From positions 81,318-145,317 of the forward strand of contig CANQSF010000003.1 of assembly GCA_947626345.1 (NCBI GenBank): a stretch of 64,000 nt of DNA. The letters run 5' to 3'. This document shows, one piece after another, positions 1 through 7,686 of this stretch (position 1 is the first letter of the stretch; each line of letters opens with the position of its first letter). Made by a program: the position numbers and the translations under genes. The notes under the pieces were generated by a model, which worked only from the letters and a program-made list of their open reading frames with translations, searched no databases and was not told the DNA's origin. This stretch comes from an uncultured Oscillospiraceae bacterium (GTDB taxonomy: Bacteria > Bacillota > Clostridia > Oscillospirales > Oscillospiraceae).

Positions 1-746
1 TTGAGGACGATGGTGGCCAGCGGGCTCATGGCGATCATGACCCCTACGGCCTTCAGGTTGGCCCGGGTCAGCTCGTCGTTTGCCTTTTTGAACTTCTGCC
101 GCTCATAGTGCTGGCGGACGAAGGCCTTCACCACCCGGATGGCGATCAGGTTCTCCTGGATGTCCGCGTTCATGGCGTCCAGCTTCTGCTGCACCGCCAG
201 AAAGAGCTTATCCACCAGCGTCATCACCGTGACCGTGCCCACGAACAGCAGCGGCACCGCGATCATGAATATGAGCGCCAGACGCCAGGAGTAGGTGATG
301 ACGATGGTCATGGCCACCAGCAGCTGAAACGGCGCCTGGATGAGGGTGCGCAGCATCATCTGCACCGCCATCTGCAGCTGCCGCACGTCGCTGGTGGTGC
401 GGGTGATGAGACTGGCGGAGGAGAACCGGTCGATGTCCGCGAAGGAAAACTGCTGGATGTGGCGGAACATGGCCTGGCGCAGGTTGGAGCCAAAGCCGTT
501 GGCCGCCCGGGAGGCGTTCCAGGTGCTGATGAACCCGGACACGGCGCTCATCAGCGCCAGCGCCGCCATGAGCAGGCCGCAGATGATGATGTAGCGCCGG
601 TCGCCGCCGGCCACGCCCACGTCCACGATGTTGCTCATCAGCGTGGGCAGGGCCAGGGTGACCACCGTCTCCAGCAGCACGAAGATGGGGGTCAGGATCA
701 GGGAGTTTTTGTACTTGCCCCAATAGCCTGTCAGGATCTCTCGCAT
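1..746 (-). CDS. ABC exporter, fused permease-ATPase type, 5' part only
   Basis: The gene runs off the left edge, so only the first 248 residues are visible and the ATPase domain is not seen. The visible part is an ABC type-1 exporter membrane domain: hydrophobic segments near residues 15-40, 57-78 and 130-185, an Asp-rich intracellular loop after the first pair (NIVDVGVAGGD), the FADIDRFSSASLITR stretch typical of MdlB/LmrA-like exporters, and a second coupling-type segment around RQHYERQKFKKAN. The ATG at 746 is preceded by AAAGGAG. It diverges from the spoIIIA operon. Such proteins export drugs, lipids or peptides as dimers; the substrate cannot be told. Confidence 0.85.
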   Translation of the reverse strand, partial: MREILTGYWGKYKNSLILTPIFVLLETVVTLALPTLMSNIVDVGVAGGDRRYIIICGLLMAALALMSAVSGFISTWNASRAANGFGSNLRQAMFRHIQQFSFADIDRFSSASLITRTTSDVRQLQMAVQMMLRTLIQAPFQLLVAMTIVITYSWRLALIFMIAVPLLFVGTVTVMTLVDKLFLAVQQKLDAMNADIQENLIAIRVVKAFVRQHYERQKFKKANDELTRANLKAVGVMIAMSPLATIVL

Positions 747-859
747 GAGGGTGTGTGCGCTCCTTTCGGATACTAAATCAATGAATACAACTAAGTATGT
801 TAACAAATCCAGGGGATAAAGTCAACCGACTCCTATGAACAGAGTGTTAAACATTGCCT

Positions 860-889
860 GTCATATTGGCCGGAGGGGACAAATAGACT
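860..889 (+). promoter_or_regulatory. candidate sigma-E promoter of the spoIIIA operon
   Basis: GTCATATT (860-867) followed after 14 bp by AATAGACT (882-889) agrees with the sigma-E pattern of Bacillus/Clostridium (KMATATT, about 14 bp, CATACANT), apart from the first and fifth bases of the -10. It lies 20 bp before the spoIIIAA start, and spoIIIA operons are transcribed by sigma-E in the mother cell. The family rule is established; assignment of this site is inference. Confidence 0.55.
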
Positions 890-908
890 TGTCCTGTGAG
901 GTGATGGC

Positions 909-1790
909 ATGGACGGGTATCGGGCGGCCGCGTCGCTGCTGCCGGCGGCTCTGCGGATGGCGGCGGAGGGCCTGGGGGAGGACGGCCGGGACGCGTGCGA
1001 GGAGCTGCGCCTGCGGCTGGGCAGGCCCATGTCCGCGCTGCTGGCGGGCCGGGAGTATCCGCTGGCCACGGCGGCAGTGACGGAGGGGGACTTGCGCGCC
1101 GTGGCGGAGGCGGCCACCGGCGCCAGCCTGCACGCCGCGTCGGAGCAGCTGCGCAACGGCTATCTCACCGCACCCGGCGGGGTGCGGGTGGGGGTGTGCG
1201 GCACGGCCGTCCTGGGTCCCGGCGGCGTCATGGAGGGGGTGCGGCACATCTCCTCCATGTCCCTGCGGGTGCCCCGGGAGCGGCCGGGTTGCGCCGACGG
1301 GATCTGGCCGGCCCTCACCGCCGGGGGCTTTCGCTCTGCGCTGATCGCCGGTCCCCCGGGGGCGGGAAAGACCACCCTGCTGCGGGAGATCGTGCGGCGG
1401 CTGTCGGAGGATGGCGTCCGGGTGGCGGTGGCGGACGAGCGGGGGGAGATCGCCGGGGCCTGGGACGGCGCGCCGGCTTTTGAGCTGGGCCCCTGCGCCG
1501 ACGTGCTCACCGGCACGCCCAAGGCCAGCGCCGCGGCCATGCTGGTGCGGGCCATGAACCCCCAGGTGGTGGCCATGGACGAGATCGGCGGCCGGGAGGA
1601 CGCCGCGGCGCTGCTGGCGGCGGCGGGCTGCGGAGCGATGCTGCTGGCCAGCGCCCACGGCCGGCGGGGAGAGCCGCTGCCCCGGGCCTGCAGGGACCTT
1701 CTGGACCAGGGGGTGTTCCGCCGGATCGTGTGGATCCGGGCGGACGCCGGCGGCCGAAGCTGCGCCGTGGAGAGAGCCCCATGCGCCTGA
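909..1790 (+). CDS. spoIIIAA: stage III sporulation protein AA, secretion-type ATPase
   Basis: This 293-residue cytoplasmic ATPase powers or assembles the SpoIIIA-SpoIIQ channel that links mother cell and forespore. It resembles type II/IV secretion ATPases. Walker A GPPGAGKTT lies at about residues 148-156 and a Walker B-like VVAMDEIGG near 217-225. The ATG at 909 has GAGGTG five bases upstream, and other nearby starts are out of frame. It is the first gene of a tight eight-gene operon and its last 10 bases overlap spoIIIAB. Gene order, length and motifs all match the family. Confidence 0.95.
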   Translation: MDGYRAAASLLPAALRMAAEGLGEDGRDACEELRLRLGRPMSALLAGREYPLATAAVTEGDLRAVAEAATGASLHAASEQLRNGYLTAPGGVRVGVCGTAVLGPGGVMEGVRHISSMSLRVPRERPGCADGIWPALTAGGFRSALIAGPPGAGKTTLLREIVRRLSEDGVRVAVADERGEIAGAWDGAPAFELGPCADVLTGTPKASAAAMLVRAMNPQVVAMDEIGGREDAAALLAAAGCGAMLLASAHGRRGEPLPRACRDLLDQGVFRRIVWIRADAGGRSCAVERAPCA

Positions 1791-2278
1791 TCGGCGCGGC
1801 GCTGGTCACGGCGGCGGGCGCGCTGGCGGGTCTGCTGGACGTACAGCGGATGCGGGAGCGGGCGCAGCTGCTGGAGGAGCTCGTCCGGATGCTGGACATG
1901 ATCGAGTACGAGCTGAGCCGGTTCCGCACGCCGTTGCCGGAGCTGTTCGGAAAGCTGGCCGGCCAGATGGAGGGCCGGACGGGCCTTTTCTGCGGGGAGG
2001 TGGCCCGGGGGCTGGAGCGGCTGGGAGAGCGGGACATGGCCGGCCTGTGGCGGGACGCGCTGGCGCTGCTGCCCCGGGAGGCGGCCGCGCCGCTCGTCCC
2101 GCTGGGACCGCTGCTGGGCCGCTACGGCGCGGAGGAGCTGGTGCGGGCGGCGGCGGGCTGTGGCCAGGCCATGGAGCGGGAGCGGGACCGGGCATGGCGG
2201 CAGCTGCGGGAGCGGGGCCGGGTGACGGTGGGCCTGTCGGCGGCGGGGGCCGCGGCGCTGGCGGTGCTGCTGCTGTGA
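1781..2278 (+). CDS. spoIIIAB: stage III sporulation protein AB
   Basis: A 165-residue mother-cell membrane protein of the SpoIIIA complex, distantly related to type II secretion GspF. A hydrophobic segment occupies residues 4-20, a helical soluble middle follows with the family-typical EYELSRFRTPLPELF, and a second membrane segment forms the last 20 residues. The ATG at 1781 gives the expected N-terminus and overlaps the end of spoIIIAA, which indicates translational coupling. An upstream in-frame ATG at 1730 would add 17 residues inside spoIIIAA and is not preferred. Confidence 0.93.
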   Translation: MRLIGAALVTAAGALAGLLDVQRMRERAQLLEELVRMLDMIEYELSRFRTPLPELFGKLAGQMEGRTGLFCGEVARGLERLGERDMAGLWRDALALLPREAAAPLVPLGPLLGRYGAEELVRAAAGCGQAMERERDRAWRQLRERGRVTVGLSAAGAAALAVLLL

Positions 2279-2294
2279 AACGAAGGATGGGGAC

Positions 2295-2492
2295 ATGGAC
2301 GTTGATCTGATATTCAAGATAGCGGCGGTGGGGATCCTGGTGGCGGTGCTGAACCTGCTGCTGACCCGCTCCGGGCGTGATGAGCAGGCGCTGATGACCA
2401 CCATCGCGGGGCTGGTGGTGGTGCTGGTGATCCTGGTGCAGCGGATCGCGGAGCTGTTCGACCTCATCCGGCAGCTGTTTGAACTGGGATGA
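2295..2492 (+). CDS. spoIIIAC: stage III sporulation protein AC
   Basis: A 65-residue protein with two membrane helices separated by the loop SGRDEQ. It starts with MDVDLIFKIAAVG, as SpoIIIAC proteins do. It is a small integral subunit of the SpoIIIA channel complex in the outer forespore membrane. The stop overlaps the spoIIIAD start in an ATGA arrangement at 2489-2492. Confidence 0.93.
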   Translation: MDVDLIFKIAAVGILVAVLNLLLTRSGRDEQALMTTIAGLVVVLVILVQRIAELFDLIRQLFELG

Positions 2493-2875
2493 GCCTGCTC
2501 ATCAAGGCGGCGGCCGTGGCCCTGGCGGGGGCGGTGATGGCCATGGTGCTGAAGAAGAACGCCCCGGAGATCGCCCTGGCCCTGAGCATCGCCATGACCG
2601 TGGCGGCAGCGGGTCTGGCCGCCCAGCTCATCGGCCAGCTGCGGGAGGTGACGGATCTGGCGCGGGAACAGACGGGGCTCAGCCCCGCGGTGATCGCCCC
2701 GGTGCTCAAGTGCGTGGGCATCGGCGTGGTGACGCGCCTGGCGGCGGACCTGTGCAAGGACGCGGGCCAGAGCGCGGCGGCGTCGGCGGTGGAGCTGGCG
2801 GGGGCGGCCTGCGCCATGGCGGCGTCGCTGCCGCTGATCCGCGCGCTGCTGCTTTTGCCGGGGCAGCTGCCATGA
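2489..2875 (+). CDS. spoIIIAD: stage III sporulation protein AD
   Basis: A 128-residue multi-pass membrane subunit of the SpoIIIA complex, related to SpoIIIAC. Hydrophobic helices cover about residues 5-25, 30-52 and 98-125, with the conserved KCVGIGVVTRLAADLCKDAGQ segment in the loop between them (about 75-95). It begins in an ATGA overlap with spoIIIAC and ends in one with spoIIIAE, so its expression is tied to both neighbours. Confidence 0.93.
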   Translation: MSLLIKAAAVALAGAVMAMVLKKNAPEIALALSIAMTVAAAGLAAQLIGQLREVTDLAREQTGLSPAVIAPVLKCVGIGVVTRLAADLCKDAGQSAAASAVELAGAACAMAASLPLIRALLLLPGQLP

Positions 2876-3936
2876 GGACGGCGGCGATCTTTCTGCTGGC
2901 GTGCGTGCTGCTGGCCACGCCGGCGCTGGCGGCGGGGGCGGAGGATCTGGAGGGCGCTCTGCCCCCGTCCGCCCGGGACGTGCTGGGGGACCTGACGGTG
3001 GACCAGGCCGGCGGGGAGGGGATCTGGCAGCGGCTTTCAGACTGGGTCATGGGCCAGCTGAAGGACGCGCTGGCGGAGGCGTCCCGGAGCGCCGGCGTGG
3101 CCCTGGCGGTGACGCTTTTGTGCTCGCTGGCGGCGGCGCTGGCGGAGGACGGCAAGGCGCCGGAGTATATCCTGCTGGGCGGGGCGCTGGCGGTCATGGC
3201 CGCGTCCGCGGGGGACATCCGCTCCTTTCTGGCCCAGGCCCGCTCGGCGCTTTTGGAGCTGCAGGACTTCTCCCGGGCGCTGCTGCCCACGGTGACGGCG
3301 GCGTCGGCGGCGATGGGACACGGCGCATCCGCCGCGGCCAAATACGCCGCGTCGGCCCTGTTCATGGACGTGCTGATGTGGGCGGGCACGGGCCTGATCC
3401 TGCCCATGATATACGCCTACGTGGCGGCGGCCACCGCCAACGCCGCGCTCCCCAGCGGGGCGCTGGGCGGGCCGGTGAAGCTGATGAACTGGGCCTGCGG
3501 GACGCTGCTGGCGACGCTGACCAGCGCCTTCACCCTGGTCCTGACTGTCACCGGCGCGGTGTCCGGCAGCGCGGACAAGGTGGCGGGCAGCCTCACCAAG
3601 AGCGCCATATCCGCGGCACTGCCGGTGGTGGGCTCCATCCTGGCGGACGCGGCGGACGCCTATGTGGCCGGGGCGGCGCTGCTGCGGAGCGCGGTGGGGC
3701 TTTTCGGCTTGGCGGCGGTGGCGGCGGTATGCGCAGGACCGGCGCTGCGCCTGGGACTGCACTACATCCTCTTCAAGGTGGCGGCCAGCGTGGCCGAGCC
3801 CTTCGCGGAGGGCCGCCTGGCGGCGCTGGTGGGCCAGATCGGTGCCGCCTACGGCATGGCCCTGGGCCTGGTGGGCAGCGCGGGGGCGATGCTGTTCGTG
3901 TCGGTGGTGCTGGGAGCGGAGGTGCTGGGATTCTGA
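2872..3936 (+). CDS. spoIIIAE: stage III sporulation protein AE
   Basis: A 354-residue polytopic membrane protein of the SpoIIIA channel. The N-terminus (MRTAAIFLLACVLLATPALA) is a signal peptide with an ALA cleavage motif, followed by a soluble acidic stretch and then at least six membrane helices. The ATG at 2872 lies in an ATGA overlap with spoIIIAD. The frame is open further upstream, but that part lies inside spoIIIAD and has no coding character. Length and architecture match the family. Confidence 0.93.
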   Translation: MRTAAIFLLACVLLATPALAAGAEDLEGALPPSARDVLGDLTVDQAGGEGIWQRLSDWVMGQLKDALAEASRSAGVALAVTLLCSLAAALAEDGKAPEYILLGGALAVMAASAGDIRSFLAQARSALLELQDFSRALLPTVTAASAAMGHGASAAAKYAASALFMDVLMWAGTGLILPMIYAYVAAATANAALPSGALGGPVKLMNWACGTLLATLTSAFTLVLTVTGAVSGSADKVAGSLTKSAISAALPVVGSILADAADAYVAGAALLRSAVGLFGLAAVAAVCAGPALRLGLHYILFKVAASVAEPFAEGRLAALVGQIGAAYGMALGLVGSAGAMLFVSVVLGAEVLGF

Positions 3937-4400
3937 GACAGTGGATCGAGGCGGTGACGGCGGCGTCGGTGCTGGCGGCCATCGCCATGGCGCTGACGCC
4001 CAAGGGCCGGGTGCGCCAGGTGACCCGCCTGGCCTGCGGGGTGATGTGCGCGCTGGCCATCGTGTCGCCGGCGGCGAAGCTGGACGTGGACGGCCTGGCG
4101 GCGGGCATGGCCGCCTACCGCCAGCAGGCGGATGAGATCGTGACCCGGGCCGAGGAGGAGGCAAAGTATATGGATCGGACATACATAGAAGAGCGCTGCG
4201 AGGCATATATATCTGGCAAAGCGGCGCTGGCGGGCGAGCCGCCTGAGGTCACCGTGACGGCCCGGTGGGACGAGGAGCAGCTGGTATGGGTGCCCTGGAC
4301 CGTCACGGTGGACGCGGCCTATGACGGGGCGCTGTCCGCGGCCATCGAGGGGGAGCTGGGCATCCCGGCCTCCCGCCAGCAGTGGCGGACCGATGGCTGA
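3933..4400 (+). CDS. spoIIIAF: stage III sporulation protein AF, probable CTG start
   Basis: The frame encodes ILRQWIEAVTAASVLAAIAM and onward, a good match to the two-helix N-terminus of SpoIIIAF, then a soluble domain; 155 residues if begun at CTG 3933. No ATG, GTG or TTG lies near the conserved N-terminus. CTG 3933 sits in a CTGA overlap with the spoIIIAE stop, mirroring the ATGA overlaps in this operon, and GGAGG lies at 3918-3922. ATT at 3930 is the alternative. The protein is a membrane subunit of the SpoIIIA complex whose soluble domain is of the ring-building type. Confidence 0.85.
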   Translation: MRQWIEAVTAASVLAAIAMALTPKGRVRQVTRLACGVMCALAIVSPAAKLDVDGLAAGMAAYRQQADEIVTRAEEEAKYMDRTYIEERCEAYISGKAALAGEPPEVTVTARWDEEQLVWVPWTVTVDAAYDGALSAAIEGELGIPASRQQWRTDG

Positions 4401-4740
4401 GGGCGGAAAGGTGCCGGCGGCGTGGGCCGGGCGGGCGAAGTACGTGCTGCTGGTGGCCGGCGTGGGGCTGGCGCTACTGCTGTGGCCGTCCGGCAGCGGC
4501 GGCGGAGCGGCGGAGGAGCCCACGGAGGAGACGAGGCTGGAGGCGCTGCTGACCAGCATGGAAGGAGTGGGGCGCGCGGAGGTACTGCTGTCGGAGAAAG
4601 GCGCCGCCGTGGTCTGCCAGGGAGCGGACGACGCGGCGGCCCGGTTGTCGGTCACCGAGGCGGTGCGGTGCTATACCGGGTTGGGTGCGGATAAGATCAT
4701 GATCTTCAAAATGAATGAAAGCTGGAGGGATGAACCTTGA
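4393..4740 (+). CDS. spoIIIAG: stage III sporulation protein AG
   Basis: A 115-residue protein with one N-terminal membrane helix (about residues 17-33) and a ring-building domain facing the intermembrane space. In well-studied species SpoIIIAG forms a large ring. This copy is short: B. subtilis SpoIIIAG is about twice as long, and the Gly-rich, acidic linker (GSGGGAAEEPTEET) leads straight into a compact domain. The ATG at 4393 overlaps spoIIIAF by 8 bases. Confidence 0.88.
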   Translation: MAEGGKVPAAWAGRAKYVLLVAGVGLALLLWPSGSGGGAAEEPTEETRLEALLTSMEGVGRAEVLLSEKGAAVVCQGADDAAARLSVTEAVRCYTGLGADKIMIFKMNESWRDEP

Positions 4741-5297
4741 AGAGGAATCTGAAGCGGAATATCGTCATCGTGGCCGTGCTGGTGTTCGTGGGCGCGGCGG
4801 TGTATCTGAACTGGTCCTACAACAGCCGCTGGGGCGCGGCGGACCCGGCCATGGTGGAGGCGGAGGACGCGGCCACCGAGGCGGCCAACGAGGCCTATAC
4901 GGCGGCATCCGCCGGGACGGACGGTGCCAGCGTGGCGGTGAGCGCCTATTTCGACGAGGCCCGGCTGACGCGCCAGACTTCCCGGGACGAGGCGCTGGCG
5001 CTGCTGGAGCAGGCCTGCTCCGGCCAGGACGCCTCCCAGGAGGTGATCGACGAGTCCATGCGCCAGATCAACGCCATGGCCAGCTGGAACCTGCAGGAGA
5101 GCCTGCTGGAAAACCAGCTGCTGGCCAAGAACTTCACCGACTGCGTGGTGTTCGTGGGCGACGACGGCGTCACCGTGGCGGTGCCCGCGCCGGTGGACGG
5201 CCTCACCGACACCCAGGTGGCCCAGATCACCGAGGCGGTTGTGGACAACACCGACTACTCCGCCCAGTCCCTGAACATCATAGAAGTGACGGAGTAA
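4737..5297 (+). CDS. spoIIIAH: stage III sporulation protein AH
   Basis: A 186-residue protein with one N-terminal membrane anchor (MKRNLKRNIVIVAVLVFVGA) and a periplasm-like YscJ/FliF-type ring-building domain in the C-terminal half. It pairs with SpoIIQ from the forespore side to form the feeding channel. The start is TTG at 4737, in a TTGA overlap with spoIIIAG, with GGAGG at 4724-4728. Its partner spoIIQ is encoded at 39516. Confidence 0.93.
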   Translation: MKRNLKRNIVIVAVLVFVGAAVYLNWSYNSRWGAADPAMVEAEDAATEAANEAYTAASAGTDGASVAVSAYFDEARLTRQTSRDEALALLEQACSGQDASQEVIDESMRQINAMASWNLQESLLENQLLAKNFTDCVVFVGDDGVTVAVPAPVDGLTDTQVAQITEAVVDNTDYSAQSLNIIEVTE

Positions 5298-5325
5298 ACT
5301 GCCTCTTCCTTTTTTCGGGGCGCTG

Positions 5326-5334
5326 TGCTATAAT
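5326..5334 (+). promoter_or_regulatory. extended -10 promoter for the Asp23 gene
   Basis: TGCTATAAT (TATAAT at 5329-5334) is a perfect extended -10. The -35 region 17 bp upstream is a weak pyrimidine run (around TTCCTT), which an extended -10 can tolerate. It lies 43 bp before the start at 5378. Confidence 0.6.
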
Positions 5335-5377
5335 GCTTCCAAAGAATCTACCAAAGGATCGTTTGGAGGATACGGCG

Positions 5378-5737
5378 ATGGCAGAGAATTACATCACCAA
5401 GCAGGAAGACAAGGGCACGGTCAACATCTCCGAGGACGTGGTGGCCGTGATGGTGGCCGCCGCCGTCACCGAGGTGGAGGGCGTGGCCGGACTGGGCAGC
5501 CCCACCACGCCGGAGCTGGCCGAGCTCTTCGGGCGGAAGAATCCCGTCAAGGGCCTGAAGATCCGCTTTATCGACGAGAAGATCACCGTCGACGTGCTCA
5601 TCAACGTCCGCGCCCCCGGCAGCGTCACCGACACCGCCGTCCGGGTCCAGGACGCCGTGTGCAGCGAGGTGGAATCCGTCACCGGCATGAACGCGGTGGT
5701 GAACGTGCATGTGACGGGCATATCCTTTGACAAATAA
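5378..5737 (+). CDS. Asp23/Gls24 family envelope stress protein
   Basis: A 119-residue protein of the Asp23/Gls24 family: it starts with YITKQEDKGTVNISEDVVAVMV, contains AAAVTEVEGVAGL, and ends with MNAVVNVHVTGISFDK, all family signatures. These abundant small proteins lie at the cell envelope in Gram-positives and respond to alkaline or wall stress. In Clostridia the gene is regularly placed just before nusB, as here. GGAGG lies 10 bases before the ATG at 5378. Confidence 0.92.
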   Translation: MAENYITKQEDKGTVNISEDVVAVMVAAAVTEVEGVAGLGSPTTPELAELFGRKNPVKGLKIRFIDEKITVDVLINVRAPGSVTDTAVRVQDAVCSEVESVTGMNAVVNVHVTGISFDK

Positions 5738-5756
5738 ACTTGCAGACGTGCCGATC

Positions 5757-5776
5757 GGAGCCCCGTCCGGGGCTCC
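5757..5776 (+). terminator. hairpin between the Asp23 gene and nusB
   Basis: GGAGCCCC (5757-5764) pairs with GGGGCTCC (5769-5776) around a 4-base loop. Only a weak T-run follows, so it may attenuate rather than fully stop transcription into nusB. Confidence 0.5.
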
Positions 5777-5806
5777 TTGTCGCATTTTCAGGCACTGGAG
5801 GAAATT

Positions 5807-6274
5807 ATGACCAGAACAGCAGCGAGAGAGATCGCCATCCAGCTGGGCTTCTCCGTGGCCGGCAGCGGCCAGGACCCCGCGGCGGCGGTGGAGGCCTTCT
5901 TCGAGCCGGAGCACTACGCCTCTCTGGCGGAGGAGGGGGAGATCTACGCCGAGAGGCCGTCGGACAGCGAGCTGGATTTCATCCTGCGCAGCGTGACGGG
6001 CGTGGCGGAGAAGCGGGCCCAGCTGGACGGACTCATCGGCCGGTACGCCAAGGGCTGGCGGCCTGAGCGCATCAGCCGCAGCGCCGCCGCCATCCTGCGC
6101 CAGGCCATGTATGAGATCCTCTATATGCCCGACGTGCCCGACGCCGCGTCCATGGACGAGGCGGTGGAGCTGGCCAAGGGCTATGAGGACCAGGACGTGG
6201 TGGCCTTCATAAACGGCGTTCTGGGCGGCTTTTACCGGGGCGAGGTCAAAAAAGAGGACAAGCCCGATGCGTGA
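5807..6274 (+). CDS. nusB: transcription antitermination protein NusB
   Basis: A 155-residue all-helical RNA-binding protein that joins NusE (S10) at boxA to prevent early termination in rRNA operons. The C-terminal half carries the family pattern: RISRSAAAILRQAMYEILYM, then PDAASMDEAVELAKGY and FINGVLGGF. The N-terminal part is less typical. The ATG at 5807 has GGAGG five bases upstream; a TTG ten codons earlier is possible but has no ribosome site. It overlaps xseA by 8 bases. Confidence 0.9.
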   Translation: MTRTAAREIAIQLGFSVAGSGQDPAAAVEAFFEPEHYASLAEEGEIYAERPSDSELDFILRSVTGVAEKRAQLDGLIGRYAKGWRPERISRSAAAILRQAMYEILYMPDVPDAASMDEAVELAKGYEDQDVVAFINGVLGGFYRGEVKKEDKPDA

Positions 6275-7487
6275 GCAGGTCTTCACCGTCACGGCCCTGA
6301 ACGAGTATGTGAAGGGCCTTTTCGACGTCGACCCGTTTCTGTCCCAGGTGACGGTGCGGGGGGAGCTTTCCAACTACAAGATCTATCCCTCCGGCCACCA
6401 CTATTTCACCCTGAAGGACGCCCAGAGCAGCCTGCGGTGCGTCATGTTCCGCTCCAGCGCGGAGAAGCTGCGGTTCCGGCCGGAGAGCGGCATGGGCGTG
6501 ACGGCGTCGGGCCGGGTGAGCGTGTATCCCCGGGACGGGGCCTATCAGCTATACGTCTCGTCGCTGATCCCGGAGGGGGCCGGCGACCTGCAGGTGGCCT
6601 TTGAGCAGCTGAAGGCCAAGCTGGACGGGGAGGGCCTTTTCGACGCGGCCCACAAAAAGCCCCTGCCCGCCTATCCCCGGCGGGTGGCGGTGATCACCAG
6701 CTCCGCCGGCGCGGCGGTGCACGACATCATCCGTGTGCTGGGCAAGCGCTGGCCCCTGGCGAAGATCCTGCTGCTGCCGGTGCGGGTCCAGGGCGCGGAG
6801 GCGCCGCCGGAGATCGTGGGGGCCATCCGCTACGCCAACCGCTGGCAGGTGGCGGACCTGATCATCACCGGCCGGGGCGGCGGCTCGCTGGAGGACCTGT
6901 GGGCCTTCAACGACGAGCGGGTGGCCCGGGCCATCTATGACTCGGAGATACCGGTCATATCCGCCGTGGGCCACGAGCCGGACGTGACCATCGCCGACTA
7001 TGTGGCGGACAGGCGGGCGGCCACGCCCTCCAACGCCGCGGAGATCGCCGGGCCGGACATCCGGGAGGTGTCCGCCTGGGTGAAGGAGGCGGGGGTGCGG
7101 CTGGACCAGGCGCTAGACCAGAAGCTGGATAGTCTGGCAGACCGGCTGCGGCAGCTGGCGTCCCGGCCCGCGCTGACGGACCCGGAGGTGTATCTGGGGG
7201 CCAAGCGCATGGCCCTGGATTACGCCCGGTCGGGCCTGGCCGCGGCGGGGGAGAAGCAGGTGGGCCAGAGCCGGCGCGCCTACGTGGCCCTGGCGGCCAA
7301 GCTGGACGCCCTCAGCCCCTTGAAGGTGCTGGGCCGGGGCTACGCCATCGCGGAAAAAGACGGAGCGCCCCTGCGGTCCGCCTCGGAGGCGGCGCGGGGA
7401 GACAGGATCGACGTAAGGCTGTCCGGGGGGAGCCTGGGCTGCCTGGTGGAGGAGATACATCATGGCGAAAAAGGAAATGAGCTTTGA
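6267..7487 (+). CDS. xseA: exodeoxyribonuclease VII large subunit
   Basis: A 406-residue large subunit that degrades single-stranded DNA with XseB. An N-terminal OB-fold (about residues 5-100, with GELSNYKIYPSGHHYFTLKD) is followed by the catalytic core with PRRVAVITSSAGAAVHDI, the DLIITGRGGGSLEDLWAF motif and SAVGHEPDVTIADYVAD. The C-terminal coiled-coil region is shorter than in E. coli, as usual in Clostridia. It overlaps nusB and xseB, so the three are co-translated. Confidence 0.95.
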   Translation: MREQVFTVTALNEYVKGLFDVDPFLSQVTVRGELSNYKIYPSGHHYFTLKDAQSSLRCVMFRSSAEKLRFRPESGMGVTASGRVSVYPRDGAYQLYVSSLIPEGAGDLQVAFEQLKAKLDGEGLFDAAHKKPLPAYPRRVAVITSSAGAAVHDIIRVLGKRWPLAKILLLPVRVQGAEAPPEIVGAIRYANRWQVADLIITGRGGGSLEDLWAFNDERVARAIYDSEIPVISAVGHEPDVTIADYVADRRAATPSNAAEIAGPDIREVSAWVKEAGVRLDQALDQKLDSLADRLRQLASRPALTDPEVYLGAKRMALDYARSGLAAAGEKQVGQSRRAYVALAAKLDALSPLKVLGRGYAIAEKDGAPLRSASEAARGDRIDVRLSGGSLGCLVEEIHHGEKGNEL

Positions 7488-7686
7488 GGACTCCCTGGCC
7501 CGGCTGGAGGAGATCGTGAAGCTGCTGGAGAAGGGCGACGCCCCTCTGGCTAAGAGCCTGGGCCTGTTCGAGGAGGGCGCGGGCCTGATCCGCGTGTGCG
7601 GAAAGCTGCTGGACGAGGCGGAGCAGAAGGTGGTCCAGCTGCGCAAGGGCCCGGACGGCGCGCCGGAGGAGCTTCCCTTCCAGTGA
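7462..7686 (+). CDS. xseB: exodeoxyribonuclease VII small subunit
   Basis: A 74-residue helical-hairpin subunit with the signature MSFEDSLARLEEIVKLLEKGDAPL and a C-terminal acidic end. Several copies wrap the coiled coil of XseA. The ATG at 7462 follows GGAGGAG and lies inside the last 26 bases of xseA. Confidence 0.95.
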   Translation: MAKKEMSFEDSLARLEEIVKLLEKGDAPLAKSLGLFEEGAGLIRVCGKLLDEAEQKVVQLRKGPDGAPEELPFQ

